From: Pandoraea commovens
GTDB taxonomy: Bacteria > Pseudomonadota > Gammaproteobacteria > Burkholderiales > Burkholderiaceae
Assembly (NCBI RefSeq): GCF_902459615.1
Contig: NZ_CABPSA010000015.1
Span: 1 to 58,871 of the forward strand
Direction of reading: 5' to 3'
DNA length: 58,871 bases
The notes under the pieces are model-generated. The model had not been told where the DNA came from and ran no database searches. It was given only the letters and a program-made list of their open reading frames with translations. Shown here in pieces: positions 27,381 through 36,496 of this stretch. Positions within the stretch are counted from its first letter, which is position 1. Each line of letters starts with the position of its first letter. The position numbers were made by a program, and so were the translations under genes.

Positions 27381-27659
27381 GGCACATCCTAGCGGGACGC
27401 GGGGACAAGAGACCCCGATAAAAGCGACATTTTACCGTCTGACGGGGTTTGGCGCTGAAGACGGGGCCGTTTCAAGACCGACCGTCCGGTCGGCGAGTCC
27501 CGTGCAGATCCCGTCACATTCATTACCGATAGTTAGTATTGATATGCCATTCCATGCAATAGGCGCATTTGTAATCTTCGGGTAAGCTTCGAGCACCAGC
27601 AAAGTGCAATGTGCAGTTGCAGTACCGCATCACCGGTTTTTGCAGTAGTTCGAACGCAG
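27381..27659. other. Intergenic region upstream of the transhydrogenase leader
   Basis: No gene is visible in these 279 bases between the divergent NUDIX and pntAA genes. An inverted repeat CCGACC-N4-GGTCGG at 27478-27493 could be an operator. The stretch after it is less GC-rich and probably holds the pnt promoter. Confidence 0.5.
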
Positions 27660-27787
27660 TGGTTTGTGCAGGACTAATGTCATCAGCGGCGAAACAGGTA
27701 ACGCGTCTGCCTCGGCAGCGTACGCGCTGCGGCTCCTTGGTTTTTGGCCGCTGATGAGATCAGTTCACAAACCCAAGGAGATACGCA
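27660..27787 (+). promoter_or_regulatory. Structured pntAA leader with anti-Shine-Dalgarno helix
   Basis: A perfect 10-bp helix can form between 27681-27690 and 27747-27756. It would enclose small hairpins (for example CTGCC/GGCAG, and GCAGCG/CGCTGC near 27715-27730). Separately, CTCCTTGG at 27733-27740 is an exact complement of CCAAGGAG at 27773-27780, which contains the pntAA ribosome binding site. The two helices interleave, so they compete or form a pseudoknot. This is the arrangement of a translational RNA switch; the signal is unknown. Confidence 0.55.
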
Positions 27788-28918
27788 ATGAAAATCGGCA
27801 TTCCCGCCGAAACGCTTTCCGGCGAATCCCGTGTCGCGGCTACGCCCGAGACGGTGAAGAAGCTGGTCGCGTCAGGACACCAGATCGTGATCGGCCGCAG
27901 CGCTGGAGACGCTGCCAGCGTGCCCGACGCCGCCTTTGAGGCGGCCGGGGCCACCCTCGGCAGCGCCGCCGACGCGCTCGGCGCAGAACTCGTCCTCAAG
28001 GTACGCGCCCCCTCCCCCGAAGAACTTGCCCAGATGTCGCGCGGCAGCGTGGTCGTCGGCATGCTCAATCCCTTCGACGCGGAGAACAATGCGCGTATGG
28101 CCGCCGCTGGCGTCACTGCCTTCGCGCTCGAAGCTGCGCCGCGCACCACGCGCGCGCAAAGCATGGACGTCCTCTCCTCGCAGGCCAACATCGCTGGCTA
28201 CAAGGCCGTGATGCTCGCTGCGAACCTCTATCAACGCTTCATGCCGATGCTGATGACGGCCGCCGGTACGGTGAAGGCTGCACGTCTGGTCGTGCTCGGC
28301 GCGGGTGTCGCGGGCCTGCAAGCTATTGCGACGGCCAAGCGTCTGGGCGCGGTGATCGAAGCATCGGACGTGCGTCCGGCGGTGCGTGAGCAAATCGAAT
28401 CGCTCGGCGCGAAGTTCATCGATGTGCCGTTCGAGACCGACGAAGAACGCGAGATCGCCAAGGGTGTGGGCGGTTACGCTCGCCCGATGCCTGCGGCATG
28501 GCTCGCGCGTCAGGCGCAACTGGTACACACGCGTCTGACGCAGGCCGACATCGTCATCTCCACCGCCCTGATTCCGGGCCGTGCCGCGCCGACGCTCATT
28601 AGCGAAGACACCGTCAAAGCCATGAAGCCCGGCTCGGTGATCATCGACCTGGCGGCCGGGCGCGGTGCGAACGGTGGCGGCAACTGCCCGCTGTCGGTGG
28701 CCGACGAAGTCGTCAAAGTCCACGGCGTCACCATCGCGGGCTACACCAACCTCGCCGGTATGGTCGCTGCCGATGCCTCCGCACTCTACGCACGCAACGT
28801 GCTCGACTTCCTGAAGCTGGTGATCGACAAGGAGGGCAAGCTCGTGATCGACACGAACGACGACATCGTCGCCGCCTGTCTGATGTGCCGCGACGGTCAG
28901 GTGCTGCGCGCCGCCTAA
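27788..28918 (+). CDS. pntAA: NAD(P) transhydrogenase subunit alpha part 1
   Basis: The protein has 376 residues and contains the NAD(H)-binding domain I of proton-translocating transhydrogenase. It carries the alanine dehydrogenase/transhydrogenase N-terminal domain and a Rossmann motif (LVVLGAGVAGLQA) at about 168-180. The enzyme uses the proton gradient to make NADPH from NADH. The alpha subunit is split in two here, as in many alpha- and betaproteobacteria. An AAGGAG site precedes the ATG and can be masked by the upstream leader. Confidence 0.95.
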   Translation: MKIGIPAETLSGESRVAATPETVKKLVASGHQIVIGRSAGDAASVPDAAFEAAGATLGSAADALGAELVLKVRAPSPEELAQMSRGSVVVGMLNPFDAENNARMAAAGVTAFALEAAPRTTRAQSMDVLSSQANIAGYKAVMLAANLYQRFMPMLMTAAGTVKAARLVVLGAGVAGLQAIATAKRLGAVIEASDVRPAVREQIESLGAKFIDVPFETDEEREIAKGVGGYARPMPAAWLARQAQLVHTRLTQADIVISTALIPGRAAPTLISEDTVKAMKPGSVIIDLAAGRGANGGGNCPLSVADEVVKVHGVTIAGYTNLAGMVAADASALYARNVLDFLKLVIDKEGKLVIDTNDDIVAACLMCRDGQVLRAA

Positions 28919-28939
28919 GGAAAAACGAAGGGGAATGTT

Positions 28940-29272
28940 ATGGAAATGATTAATCACACGGTGATCAATCTGATCATCTTCGTGCTGGCGGTGTACGTCG
29001 GCTATCACGTGGTGTGGAACGTCACACCGGCGCTGCACACGCCGCTCATGGCCGTGACGAACGCGATTTCGGCCATCGTAATCGTGGGTGCGATGCTCGC
29101 CGCCGGTCTCACCGAAGGCAATCTCGGCAAGACGATGGGTGTGGTGGCGGTGGCGCTTGCAGCGGTGAACGTGTTCGGGGGCTTCCTCGTCACCCAGCGA
29201 ATGCTGGAGATGTTCAAGAAGAAAGATAAGCCGGTTAAGACGGCTGGGGCGATCGAGGGGGACAAGCAATGA
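28940..29272 (+). CDS. pntAb: NAD(P) transhydrogenase subunit alpha part 2
   Basis: The protein has 110 residues with three membrane helices, the membrane part of the alpha subunit found as a separate polypeptide. It starts 21 bases after pntAA with an AGGGG site, and its stop overlaps the pntB start (ATGA). Confidence 0.93.
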   Translation: MEMINHTVINLIIFVLAVYVGYHVVWNVTPALHTPLMAVTNAISAIVIVGAMLAAGLTEGNLGKTMGVVAVALAAVNVFGGFLVTQRMLEMFKKKDKPVKTAGAIEGDKQ

Positions 29273-30711
29273 GCATGAATCTCGTCACGCTGCTGTATCT
29301 GGTCGCGTCGATCTGTTTCATTCAGGCGCTCAAGGGCCTGTCGAATCCGAAGATGGCGCGACGCGGCAACGCATTCGGCATGATCGGTATGGCGATTGCG
29401 GCCGTTACCACGATTGCGCTGATTTACGAGTTGCGACGCCTGATGGGCGGCAACTACTCGGGTCTCGCGCTGATCCTCGCAGGTCTTGTGGTCGGCGGCG
29501 GCATCGGTGCCTTCGTCGCCCGTAAGGTCGAGATGACGAAGATGCCGGAACTCGTGGCCGCCATGCACTCGCTGATCGGTCTGGCGGCGGTGTGCATCGC
29601 TGTTGCGGCCGTCGCGGAGCCTGCGGCATTCGGTATCGTGCCTGCGGGCGAAACCCTCCTGCCGCCGGGCAACCGGATCGAACTGTTCATCGGCACGTTC
29701 GTCGGGGCGATCACGTTCTCGGGGTCGGTCATCGCGTTCGGCAAGCTCTCGGGCAAGTACAAGTTCCGTCTGTTCCAGGGCGCGCCGGTGCAGTTCGCCG
29801 GACAGCACACGATCAACCTGCTGCTCGCCATCGCGATGCTCGGCTTCGGCGTCATTTTCTTCCTGTCGCAAAGCTGGCTGCCGTTCATTCTGATGACGGC
29901 CATCGCGTTCGTGCTCGGCGTGCTCATCATCATCCCGATTGGCGGTGCAGACATGCCGGTCGTGGTCTCGATGCTGAACTCGTACTCGGGCTGGGCGGCC
30001 GCGGGCATCGGCTTCTCGCTGAACAACCCGATGCTGATCATCGCGGGTTCGCTGGTCGGTTCGTCCGGCGCGATTCTGTCGTACATCATGTGCCGCGCGA
30101 TGAACCGCTCGTTCTTCAACGTGATTCTCGGTGGCTTCGGCGCAACGCCGGGCACGAGCGCGGCGGGTGGCGAACAGCAGCAGCGTCCGGTGAAATCGGG
30201 TTCGCCCGACGACGCCGCGTTCCTCATGAGCAACGCCGAATCGCTGGTGATCGTGCCGGGTTACGGTCTGGCGGTCGCCCGCGCGCAGCACGCGCTCAAG
30301 GAACTGACCGACAAGCTCTCGGAGAAAGGCGTGAACGTGCGCTACGCGATTCACCCGGTGGCGGGTCGTATGCCGGGTCACATGAACGTGCTGCTGGCCG
30401 AAGCCGAGGTGCCGTACGATCAGGTGCTGGAAATGGACGAGATCAACGGCGAATTCGGTCAGACGGACGTGGTGCTCGTACTCGGCGCGAACGACGTGGT
30501 GAACCCTGCCGCGAAGAACGACCCGGGCTCGCCGATTGCGGGTATGCCGATCATCGAGGCATACAAGGCCAAGACGATCATCGTCAACAAGCGTTCGATG
30601 GCCGCCGGTTATGCCGGGCTCGATAACGAACTCTTCTATCTCGACAAGACCATGATGGTCTTCGGCGACGCGAAGAAGGTGATCGAGGAGATGGTGAAAG
30701 CGGTCGAGTAA
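29269..30711 (+). CDS. pntB: NAD(P) transhydrogenase subunit beta
   Basis: The protein has 480 residues. The first 280 carry about nine membrane helices forming the proton channel with PntAb; the rest is the NADP(H)-binding domain III, with the [13 protein letters not shown] and [12 protein letters not shown] segments typical of the family. It completes the three-gene operon. Confidence 0.96.
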   Translation: MSMNLVTLLYLVASICFIQALKGLSNPKMARRGNAFGMIGMAIAAVTTIALIYELRRLMGGNYSGLALILAGLVVGGGIGAFVARKVEMTKMPELVAAMHSLIGLAAVCIAVAAVAEPAAFGIVPAGETLLPPGNRIELFIGTFVGAITFSGSVIAFGKLSGKYKFRLFQGAPVQFAGQHTINLLLAIAMLGFGVIFFLSQSWLPFILMTAIAFVLGVLIIIPIGGADMPVVVSMLNSYSGWAAAGIGFSLNNPMLIIAGSLVGSSGAILSYIMCRAMNRSFFNVILGGFGATPGTSAAGGEQQQRPVKSGSPDDAAFLMSNAESLVIVPGYGLAVARAQHALKELTDKLSEKGVNVRYAIHPVAGRMPGHMNVLLAEAEVPYDQVLEMDEINGEFGQTDVVLVLGANDVVNPAAKNDPGSPIAGMPIIEAYKAKTIIVNKRSMAAGYAGLDNELFYLDKTMMVFGDAKKVIEEMVKAVE

Positions 30712-30735
30712 GCCGGACCCTTTCGCTGGATCTTT

Positions 30736-30774
30736 GCGCGGGGCTGCACGCCAACATCGGGTGCAGCCCCGCGC
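30736..30774 (+). terminator. Strong hairpin after pntB
   Basis: A perfect 14-bp GC-rich stem (30736-30749 with 30761-30774) lies 25 bases after the pntB stop. There is no T tract, so it may act as an mRNA 3' stabiliser or weak terminator. A -10-like TACAAT for mtnN follows directly at 30775-30780. Confidence 0.6.
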
Positions 30775-30833
30775 TACAATGCGCGCTCGATCCACGCATT
30801 AGCGCGCCACCGCGCGCGAAAGAGTCCCGCATC

Positions 30834-31604
30834 ATGACGCTAGGCATCGTCGCCGCCCTTCACGAAGAAATCGCCGATCTGCTCGCGGAGATGGCCCCCG
30901 GGGCACACGTCGAACACATCGGCATGCGCGACTATCACGTGGGCAAGCTACACGGTCACGACTGCGTCATCGTGCTCGCGCGCATCGGCAAAGTAGCGGC
31001 GGCCGCCACGACGGCTGCGCTGATCCATCGATTCGACGTGCGGGAAATCGTCTTCACCGGCGTGGCGGGCGGACTCGCGCACGGCTTGTCAGTGGGCGAC
31101 GTCGTCATCGCCGACACGCTCACGCAGCACGACATGGACGCGAGCCCCCTCTTCCCCCGCTTCGAAATCCCGCTGCTCGGGCGCGCTGCGTTCGATGCGG
31201 AAGCCTCACTGCGCGATGCCCTCGCTCAGGCCGCACGCGACTGGCTTGCCGACGAGATGGCCGCGCAGGTGAGCGCCGCGTTGCGCACCGAGCTGCGGAT
31301 GTCCGCGCCACGCGTGCACGTCGGGCAAATCGCCAGCGGCGACCGCTTCGTCTCCAGCGCCAACGAAGTCACGCTGTTGCGCGGCACGCTGCCGCAAGCC
31401 CTTGCCGTCGAGATGGAAGGGGCGGCGGTCGCGCAGGTCTGCCACGAGTACGGCATTCCGTTCGCCGTCATGCGCACGCTTTCCGACGCGGCCGATGACA
31501 CCGCACACGTCGACTTTTCGCGCTTTCTGCGCGAGGTCGCGAGTCACTATTCTCACGGCATCCTTCGCCGCTTCCTGAGCGCGCGTGCCGCACCGTCCGC
31601 CTAA
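30834..31604 (+). CDS. mtnN: 5'-Methylthioadenosine/S-adenosylhomocysteine nucleosidase
   Basis: The protein has 256 residues. It removes adenine from methylthioadenosine and S-adenosylhomocysteine in the activated methyl cycle. Glu12 near the N-terminus, the VEMEGAA segment at 192-198 and the Ser217-Asp218 pair match the Pfs catalytic residues. An Ala-rich insert at about 115-150 makes it slightly longer than the E. coli enzyme (232). Confidence 0.88.
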   Translation: MTLGIVAALHEEIADLLAEMAPGAHVEHIGMRDYHVGKLHGHDCVIVLARIGKVAAAATTAALIHRFDVREIVFTGVAGGLAHGLSVGDVVIADTLTQHDMDASPLFPRFEIPLLGRAAFDAEASLRDALAQAARDWLADEMAAQVSAALRTELRMSAPRVHVGQIASGDRFVSSANEVTLLRGTLPQALAVEMEGAAVAQVCHEYGIPFAVMRTLSDAADDTAHVDFSRFLREVASHYSHGILRRFLSARAAPSA

Positions 31605-31722
31605 ACACACCGAACCATCGCTACCCATCCCCGTTTGGACATTCCGGCGGGCGATCTCGACATCCCGCATCGGCCTCCTTCCAGACAATGTCGCCTTGTC
31701 CATTGTCCGGAGGAGACACCCA

Positions 31723-32886
31723 ATGAACGTAGACGGTCATCGCGCGCTATCTGCGCCACCCACGTCCTCAGCGCAGACTGGCCATCCAAGCACCCCTGCC
31801 CTCGAACCGTTCTACCGCGCGCTCAGTTGGACGGACGTCGTCAACATCCGGGCGCTCAACCCGAAATGCAATCCGACGAAGGCTGCCGTGATGCGCGCCG
31901 CCGAACACCCCGACAGCACGTTCGGACGCGAGATCGAGGCGTGCATCGGCAAGACGGTCGTCGGAGAGCCTGCCCGCACGGCGGAGCAAGTCATCGCGCT
32001 TCGTCGGCTGGCTGTTCTGGAAGATCACGAGGTCACACTGGATGCCCTCAGAGATACGGGATTGCCCGCGGACATTGCCGTCGATCTGCTGCGTCGTCTG
32101 CTCCCGCGCCGCACCGGCTGGACACTCTACGAGCGCATCGCCGGCACGCCGAACCTCGAAACATGGGCGCAGTCGGTGTTCGTGCGCGATCCGGAAACGC
32201 ATGTCGCCGACGACATCCTGACCCTGCGGATTCTGCAAGCCTTCGGACACGATATCGCCGTGCCCTGGTCGTTCGACACGACCAACAAGTGGGTGTATTT
32301 CTACAGTGCGGGCGCCAACCCGACCAGCGTGCTCTCGCGGATGATCGACATCGCGACACTGGATCGTCCCTGGTGCTACGCGACGCGCGACGTCTGCCGC
32401 AAGGCCTATCAGGCCATCGCGTACTGCCATTACGGCGCTGGCGGGCAAATCTGGCCGCACTGGGAAGCCACGCGCGACGTGTGGCAGATTCATCCGGACC
32501 CGCGCGAACTCGGGATCGTCGACGACATCCTGAGCCACAACGCCGTCACTTGCGACACCGAACGGTGGCTCAGGGACGTCACCGTCGTCGGTGTGCTGGA
32601 TGTGCGGGACTATTCGCCACGCACCGGCCCCGATTACGAGAGTGACCTGTCCGATCCGGAAAACGTGACATGCGATCCCCGGCGCAGCCGTATCGCGCCG
32701 AGCGATCTGCGCGAACGTCGCGCGGTGCTCACGGCTGTCGCCGCCCAGCGACGCGCCGCACAGCGCGCTGCCTTGCCGCCACCACCGGAACCTCCGTTGC
32801 AACCACCGAGCGAGCGCCCCCGCTCCGCGCCGCCTGCGACCTATCTCGCAGAGGCGGACGACAGCCGCGACGGTAACGCAGGCTAA
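31723..32886 (+). CDS. Hypothetical protein, unrecognised
   Basis: The protein has 387 residues and I do not recognise it. Residues 1-30 are Ser/Thr/Pro/Ala-rich. A folded middle (about 35-310) is rich in Trp, Tyr and His, with segments such as WTLYERIAG, VPWSFDTTNKWVYFYS and YCHYGAGGQIWPHW. The tail from about 340 is Arg/Ala then Pro-rich (PPPPEPPLQPP). There is no signal peptide or membrane segment. A strong GGAGGAG site supports the start at 31723; the open frame upstream overlaps mtnN and is unlikely. The disordered N-terminus is compatible with a secreted effector, but nothing proves this. Confidence 0.7.
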   Translation: MNVDGHRALSAPPTSSAQTGHPSTPALEPFYRALSWTDVVNIRALNPKCNPTKAAVMRAAEHPDSTFGREIEACIGKTVVGEPARTAEQVIALRRLAVLEDHEVTLDALRDTGLPADIAVDLLRRLLPRRTGWTLYERIAGTPNLETWAQSVFVRDPETHVADDILTLRILQAFGHDIAVPWSFDTTNKWVYFYSAGANPTSVLSRMIDIATLDRPWCYATRDVCRKAYQAIAYCHYGAGGQIWPHWEATRDVWQIHPDPRELGIVDDILSHNAVTCDTERWLRDVTVVGVLDVRDYSPRTGPDYESDLSDPENVTCDPRRSRIAPSDLRERRAVLTAVAAQRRAAQRAALPPPPEPPLQPPSERPRSAPPATYLAEADDSRDGNAG

Positions 32887-32906
32887 CGCTGCTGTGCGCA
32901 CAAAGC

Positions 32907-32933
32907 AAAAGACCGGCCACTGGCCGGTCTTTT
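32907..32933. terminator. Bidirectional intrinsic terminator
   Basis: A 13-bp stem (32907-32919 with 32921-32933) flanked by A and T runs lies between two convergent genes, the orphan and the rRNA methyltransferase. Confidence 0.9.
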
Positions 32934-32963
32934 TCATGACGCAGAACGTCGAGGCGCTAACGC

Positions 32964-34283
32964 TTACTCAGCCGTGTCGCGCCCACCTTCCGTCTTGCCC
33001 TCACCCTCGCCTGCGCGCTTGCGCACGGAGCCAGCGATCAGATCGAAGCGGAACAAGCGGCATTCCAGCGCACCGTTGTACAGCGGCGTACGACGCGATT
33101 CGCGCAGGCGCATCTGCCCCGGCAGGCTCATGTCGGCCGTGAGCAGGAACGCGCTCCAGCCGGTGAAGCGCTGCTTGAGCACGCCGCCGAAGGCACGGAA
33201 GAACTCGGCATCGACGCCGTCCGGCTGATTGCGCTGGAAGCCACCGCGATTGCCTTGCACGTCCGGCGAATAACCGTCGTCGTCATCGCGCGGGGCACGG
33301 CGGCCGCGCACTTCGATACGTTCGCCGTACGGCGGATTGGCAACGATGATCCCCGGACGATCCACTGGCGGCGACATATCGCGCGCGTCCACCTGCTTGA
33401 GACCGATGTCGCCCACACCGGCGCGTTCCAGATTGGCACGCGACTTGACCAGCATGTCGCCGGAAATGTCGCTACCGAAGATGCTGTCGGGCACGCCGCG
33501 CACGCGGGCGTCGCGCTGTGCTTCGTCCGCCTGCACCTTGAGCGCCTGCCAGGCGGTGATGTCGTAGCCCTTGAGCTTCTCGAAGCCGAAGCGGCGTCCT
33601 GCGCCCGCCGGGACACCCAGCGCGATCTGCGCGGCTTCCGCGAGGAACGTGCCGCTGCCGCACATCGGGTCGTACAGCACCATGTCGGCGGCCGTATCGG
33701 TGCGCCATCCGGCCAGTCGCAAAATGCCCGCCGCGAGGTTTTCGCGCAGGGGCGCTGCGCCCTTGTCCAGACGCCAGCCGCGCTTGAACAGCGGCTCGCC
33801 GGAGGTATCGAGATAGAGCGTGGCGTCGGTCGCCGTCAGGAAGGCGAACACGCGCACGTCGGGCTGCATGGTGTCGATGTTCGGACGCGCACCGGTCTTC
33901 TCGCGCAGACGGTCGCACACGGCGTCCTTCACACGCAATGTGACGAATTCGAGGCTGCGCACCGGTGCCTTGATACCGGTGACGTCCACCCGCAGCGTCT
34001 GCTGATAGCCGAACCAGTCTTCCCAGCGCTGACGCAGGGCGAATTCGTAGATGTCCTGTTCGGTGCGGTAGCCCTGCTGCGCGACGCGCAGCAGCACACG
34101 GCTCGCGATGCGCGAATGCAGGTTGGCTGCCATGCCTGCGGCCCACGGACCGGCGAAGTGCACACCACCGGGCACCTGTTTGCCCACCGAAATCGGGGCG
34201 AGACGCCCCAGTTCTGCCAGTTCGGCGGCAAGCGCCTCTTCCAGTCCACGGGGACAGGGCGCGAAGAATTCGAAGGAAGCCAT
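32964..34283 (-). CDS. THUMP-domain class I SAM-dependent RNA methyltransferase (RlmL-like)
   Basis: The protein has 439 residues. An N-terminal ferredoxin-like/THUMP region (1-165) binds RNA, and a Rossmann methyltransferase domain follows with the SAM-binding MCGSGTF motif and the catalytic NPPYGER motif typical of N2-guanine methyltransferases. It corresponds to the N-terminal half of the bifunctional E. coli RlmKL, which modifies G2445 of 23S rRNA; the target here is inferred. A Gly/Arg/Asp-rich insert after NPPYGER is unusual. It is the last gene downstream of gntK. Confidence 0.85.
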   Translation of the reverse strand: MASFEFFAPCPRGLEEALAAELAELGRLAPISVGKQVPGGVHFAGPWAAGMAANLHSRIASRVLLRVAQQGYRTEQDIYEFALRQRWEDWFGYQQTLRVDVTGIKAPVRSLEFVTLRVKDAVCDRLREKTGARPNIDTMQPDVRVFAFLTATDATLYLDTSGEPLFKRGWRLDKGAAPLRENLAAGILRLAGWRTDTAADMVLYDPMCGSGTFLAEAAQIALGVPAGAGRRFGFEKLKGYDITAWQALKVQADEAQRDARVRGVPDSIFGSDISGDMLVKSRANLERAGVGDIGLKQVDARDMSPPVDRPGIIVANPPYGERIEVRGRRAPRDDDDGYSPDVQGNRGGFQRNQPDGVDAEFFRAFGGVLKQRFTGWSAFLLTADMSLPGQMRLRESRRTPLYNGALECRLFRFDLIAGSVRKRAGEGEGKTEGGRDTAE

Positions 34284-34332
34284 GTGGGTGCGTGCGACCG
34301 GCGCGCGAAGCGCCGGCGGAGGGAATAAACCG

Positions 34333-34866
34333 CTATTGTACGCGCGCCGAACCGGCGGACGTCAGCGGCACGCCGCCGGGGCAGGCGGCAAGCTTGTGAA
34401 GCAAGGTTTCGACGATGGCGTCGGGGGAATCGCAGATGTCGACGATCAGCGCATCGCGCGGTTCTTCCAGCGTATTGAACTGGCTTTGCAGCAACGCCGG
34501 ATCGAAGAAATGGCCCGAGCGCGACGCCAGACGCTCCCCGATCACCTCGGGCGCGCCCTTCAGGTAGACGAACACGACGTCGCCGTCGTGCTCGCCGAGC
34601 ACGTCGCGATACCGTGCGCGCAGCGCCGAACACGCGAACACGTGATGACGCCCCGCCACCCGGCGTGCAACGATGGCTTCGCGAATCGCCGCCAGCCACG
34701 GCGCGCGGTCGGTGTCGTTAAGCGCTTCGCCGCGACGCATTTTCTCGATGTTCGCGGGGCTGTGAAACGAATCTGCGTCGGAAAACCCGCAGCCCAGCCG
34801 GTCGGCAAGCATTTGCCCAACCGTGCTCTTGCCGCTGCCCGATACGCCCATTACCACGACGATCAT
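34333..34866 (-). CDS. gntK: Gluconokinase
   Basis: The protein has 177 residues with the P-loop GVSGSGKST at 7-15, typical of the short GntK/IdnK kinases. It phosphorylates gluconate to 6-phosphogluconate, the substrate of Edd. It follows the permease gene by 117 bases, a gap holding a perfect 10-bp GC hairpin (34920-34929 with 34948-34957) that may tune relative expression. Confidence 0.93.
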   Translation of the reverse strand: MIVVVMGVSGSGKSTVGQMLADRLGCGFSDADSFHSPANIEKMRRGEALNDTDRAPWLAAIREAIVARRVAGRHHVFACSALRARYRDVLGEHDGDVVFVYLKGAPEVIGERLASRSGHFFDPALLQSQFNTLEEPRDALIVDICDSPDAIVETLLHKLAACPGGVPLTSAGSARVQ

Positions 34867-34983
34867 GGCTCGTCTCCTTGTTCCGTGCCGACCTGTGCCA
34901 GCGTGTTACCCGTATTGCTCGCGCCGCTCTGCGCGTGTTCACTGCCCGAGCGGCGCGCTTACCCGTTACAGCGATATTGCCGA

Positions 34984-36339
34984 TTACACCACCGCAGCCA
35001 GACCCAGCGTGAGCAGCAGCGCGACAACCGAAATGATCGTCTCGCACACCGTCCACGTCTTGAAGGTCTGCGGCACGGTCATGTTGAAGTATTCCTTAAC
35101 CAGCCAGAAACCGCCGTCGTTCACGTGCGACAGGATCAGCGACCCTGCGCCCGTAGCCAGCACCATCAGTTCCGGCTTGACCGTCGAACCGGCAGCCATG
35201 GCAATCGGGGCGACGATACCGCAGGCGGTCGTCATAGCCACCGTGGCCGAACCCGTCGCAATACGGATCAGCACCGCCACCAGCCAGCCGAGCAGCAGCG
35301 GCGAGAGATGGGCGTTGTTCGCGACGTCGACAATCGCCTTCGACACACCGCTGTCCATCAGGATACGCCCGAAACCGCCACCAGCCCCCACCACCAGGGT
35401 GATCGTGGCAATCGGGGCCAGACACTCGTTGGTGAACTTCAGAATCTGATCGCGATTGAAGCCGCGTTGCTTGCCGAACGTGAAGAAACTCACGAGCGTG
35501 GCGATGAGCAGCGCCATCACCGAGTTGCCGATCAGGCGCAGGAAGTCGTTCGCGAACGTCTTCGGTGCGAAGAACAGGTCGGCCCAGCTACCGATGAGCA
35601 TCAGAATGACCGGCAGCAAAATCGTGAACAGCGTGATGCCGAAGCCCGGCAGCTTGTCCATCGGACGGTCGGCTTCGACGAACTGGGCGAGCAGCGGGTT
35701 ATCCGGATTGGGCACCACGTGACGCGCCATCAGCTTGGCGAAGAGCGGACCGGCAATCGCAGCCGTCGGAATACCGACGATCAGCGCGTACATGATCGTG
35801 TGACCGATGTCCGCGTTGTACGCGGTCACCGCCAGCAGCGCCGCCGGGTGCGGCGGGATCAGGCCGTGCACGACCGACAGACCGGCGACCATCGGGATGC
35901 CCACGAGCACCATCGACGTGCCGGTGCGCTTGGCGACGTTGAACGCAATCGGAATCAGCAGCACGAAACCGACTTCGAAGAACACCGGCAGACCGACGAT
36001 GAACGCGATCACGACCATCGCCCAGTGCACGTTCTTCTCACCGAAGAAACCGATGAGCGTACGCGCAATGCGCTCCGCACCGCCCGACTCGGCCATCATC
36101 TTGCCGAGCATCGTGCCAAGCCCCACCACGAGCGCAATGTGACCCAGCGTGTTGCCCACGCCCGTCTCGAATGCCTTGACGATACCGCCCATCGGCATGC
36201 CTACCGCCAGCCCGAGCACGAGCGAGACGACGATCAGCGTGATGAACGGATTCAGTTTGAAACGCGCGATCAGCAGAATCAGCGCGATTACCGCGATAAG
36301 CGCGTATACCAGCAGCAAGTTGCCTTGCACCGCGACCAT
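34984..36339 (-). CDS. gntT: Gluconate permease, GntP family
   Basis: The protein has 451 residues with about twelve to fourteen membrane helices and the GntP-type segments GMPMGGIVKAFETGVGNTLG and GLIPPHPAA. It imports gluconate by proton symport. A GGAGA site precedes the ATG at 36339. Neighbours gntK, eda and edd confirm the substrate class. The precise symbol (gntT, gntP or gntU) cannot be distinguished. Confidence 0.92.
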   Translation of the reverse strand: MVAVQGNLLLVYALIAVIALILLIARFKLNPFITLIVVSLVLGLAVGMPMGGIVKAFETGVGNTLGHIALVVGLGTMLGKMMAESGGAERIARTLIGFFGEKNVHWAMVVIAFIVGLPVFFEVGFVLLIPIAFNVAKRTGTSMVLVGIPMVAGLSVVHGLIPPHPAALLAVTAYNADIGHTIMYALIVGIPTAAIAGPLFAKLMARHVVPNPDNPLLAQFVEADRPMDKLPGFGITLFTILLPVILMLIGSWADLFFAPKTFANDFLRLIGNSVMALLIATLVSFFTFGKQRGFNRDQILKFTNECLAPIATITLVVGAGGGFGRILMDSGVSKAIVDVANNAHLSPLLLGWLVAVLIRIATGSATVAMTTACGIVAPIAMAAGSTVKPELMVLATGAGSLILSHVNDGGFWLVKEYFNMTVPQTFKTWTVCETIISVVALLLTLGLAAVV

Positions 36340-36496
36340 GGGGGGTCTCCTCGTTTGGCTAGATGGGCGGATGCCCGTTGGGCTCGCGCCCGTTTATTGA
36401 AATCCTGTTATTCGGTAAAACCGGCGATGTTCTGCCGTCGATGCGAGTTGCTACAGTTGCGAGATTCGACGTTGCGTTTGCGGCACGGGCGCCGCT

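Noticed and set aside
29005-30795. 596-codon minus-strand open frame opposite pntB
   Set aside because: It is an antisense shadow of pntAb/pntB with no recognisable fold.
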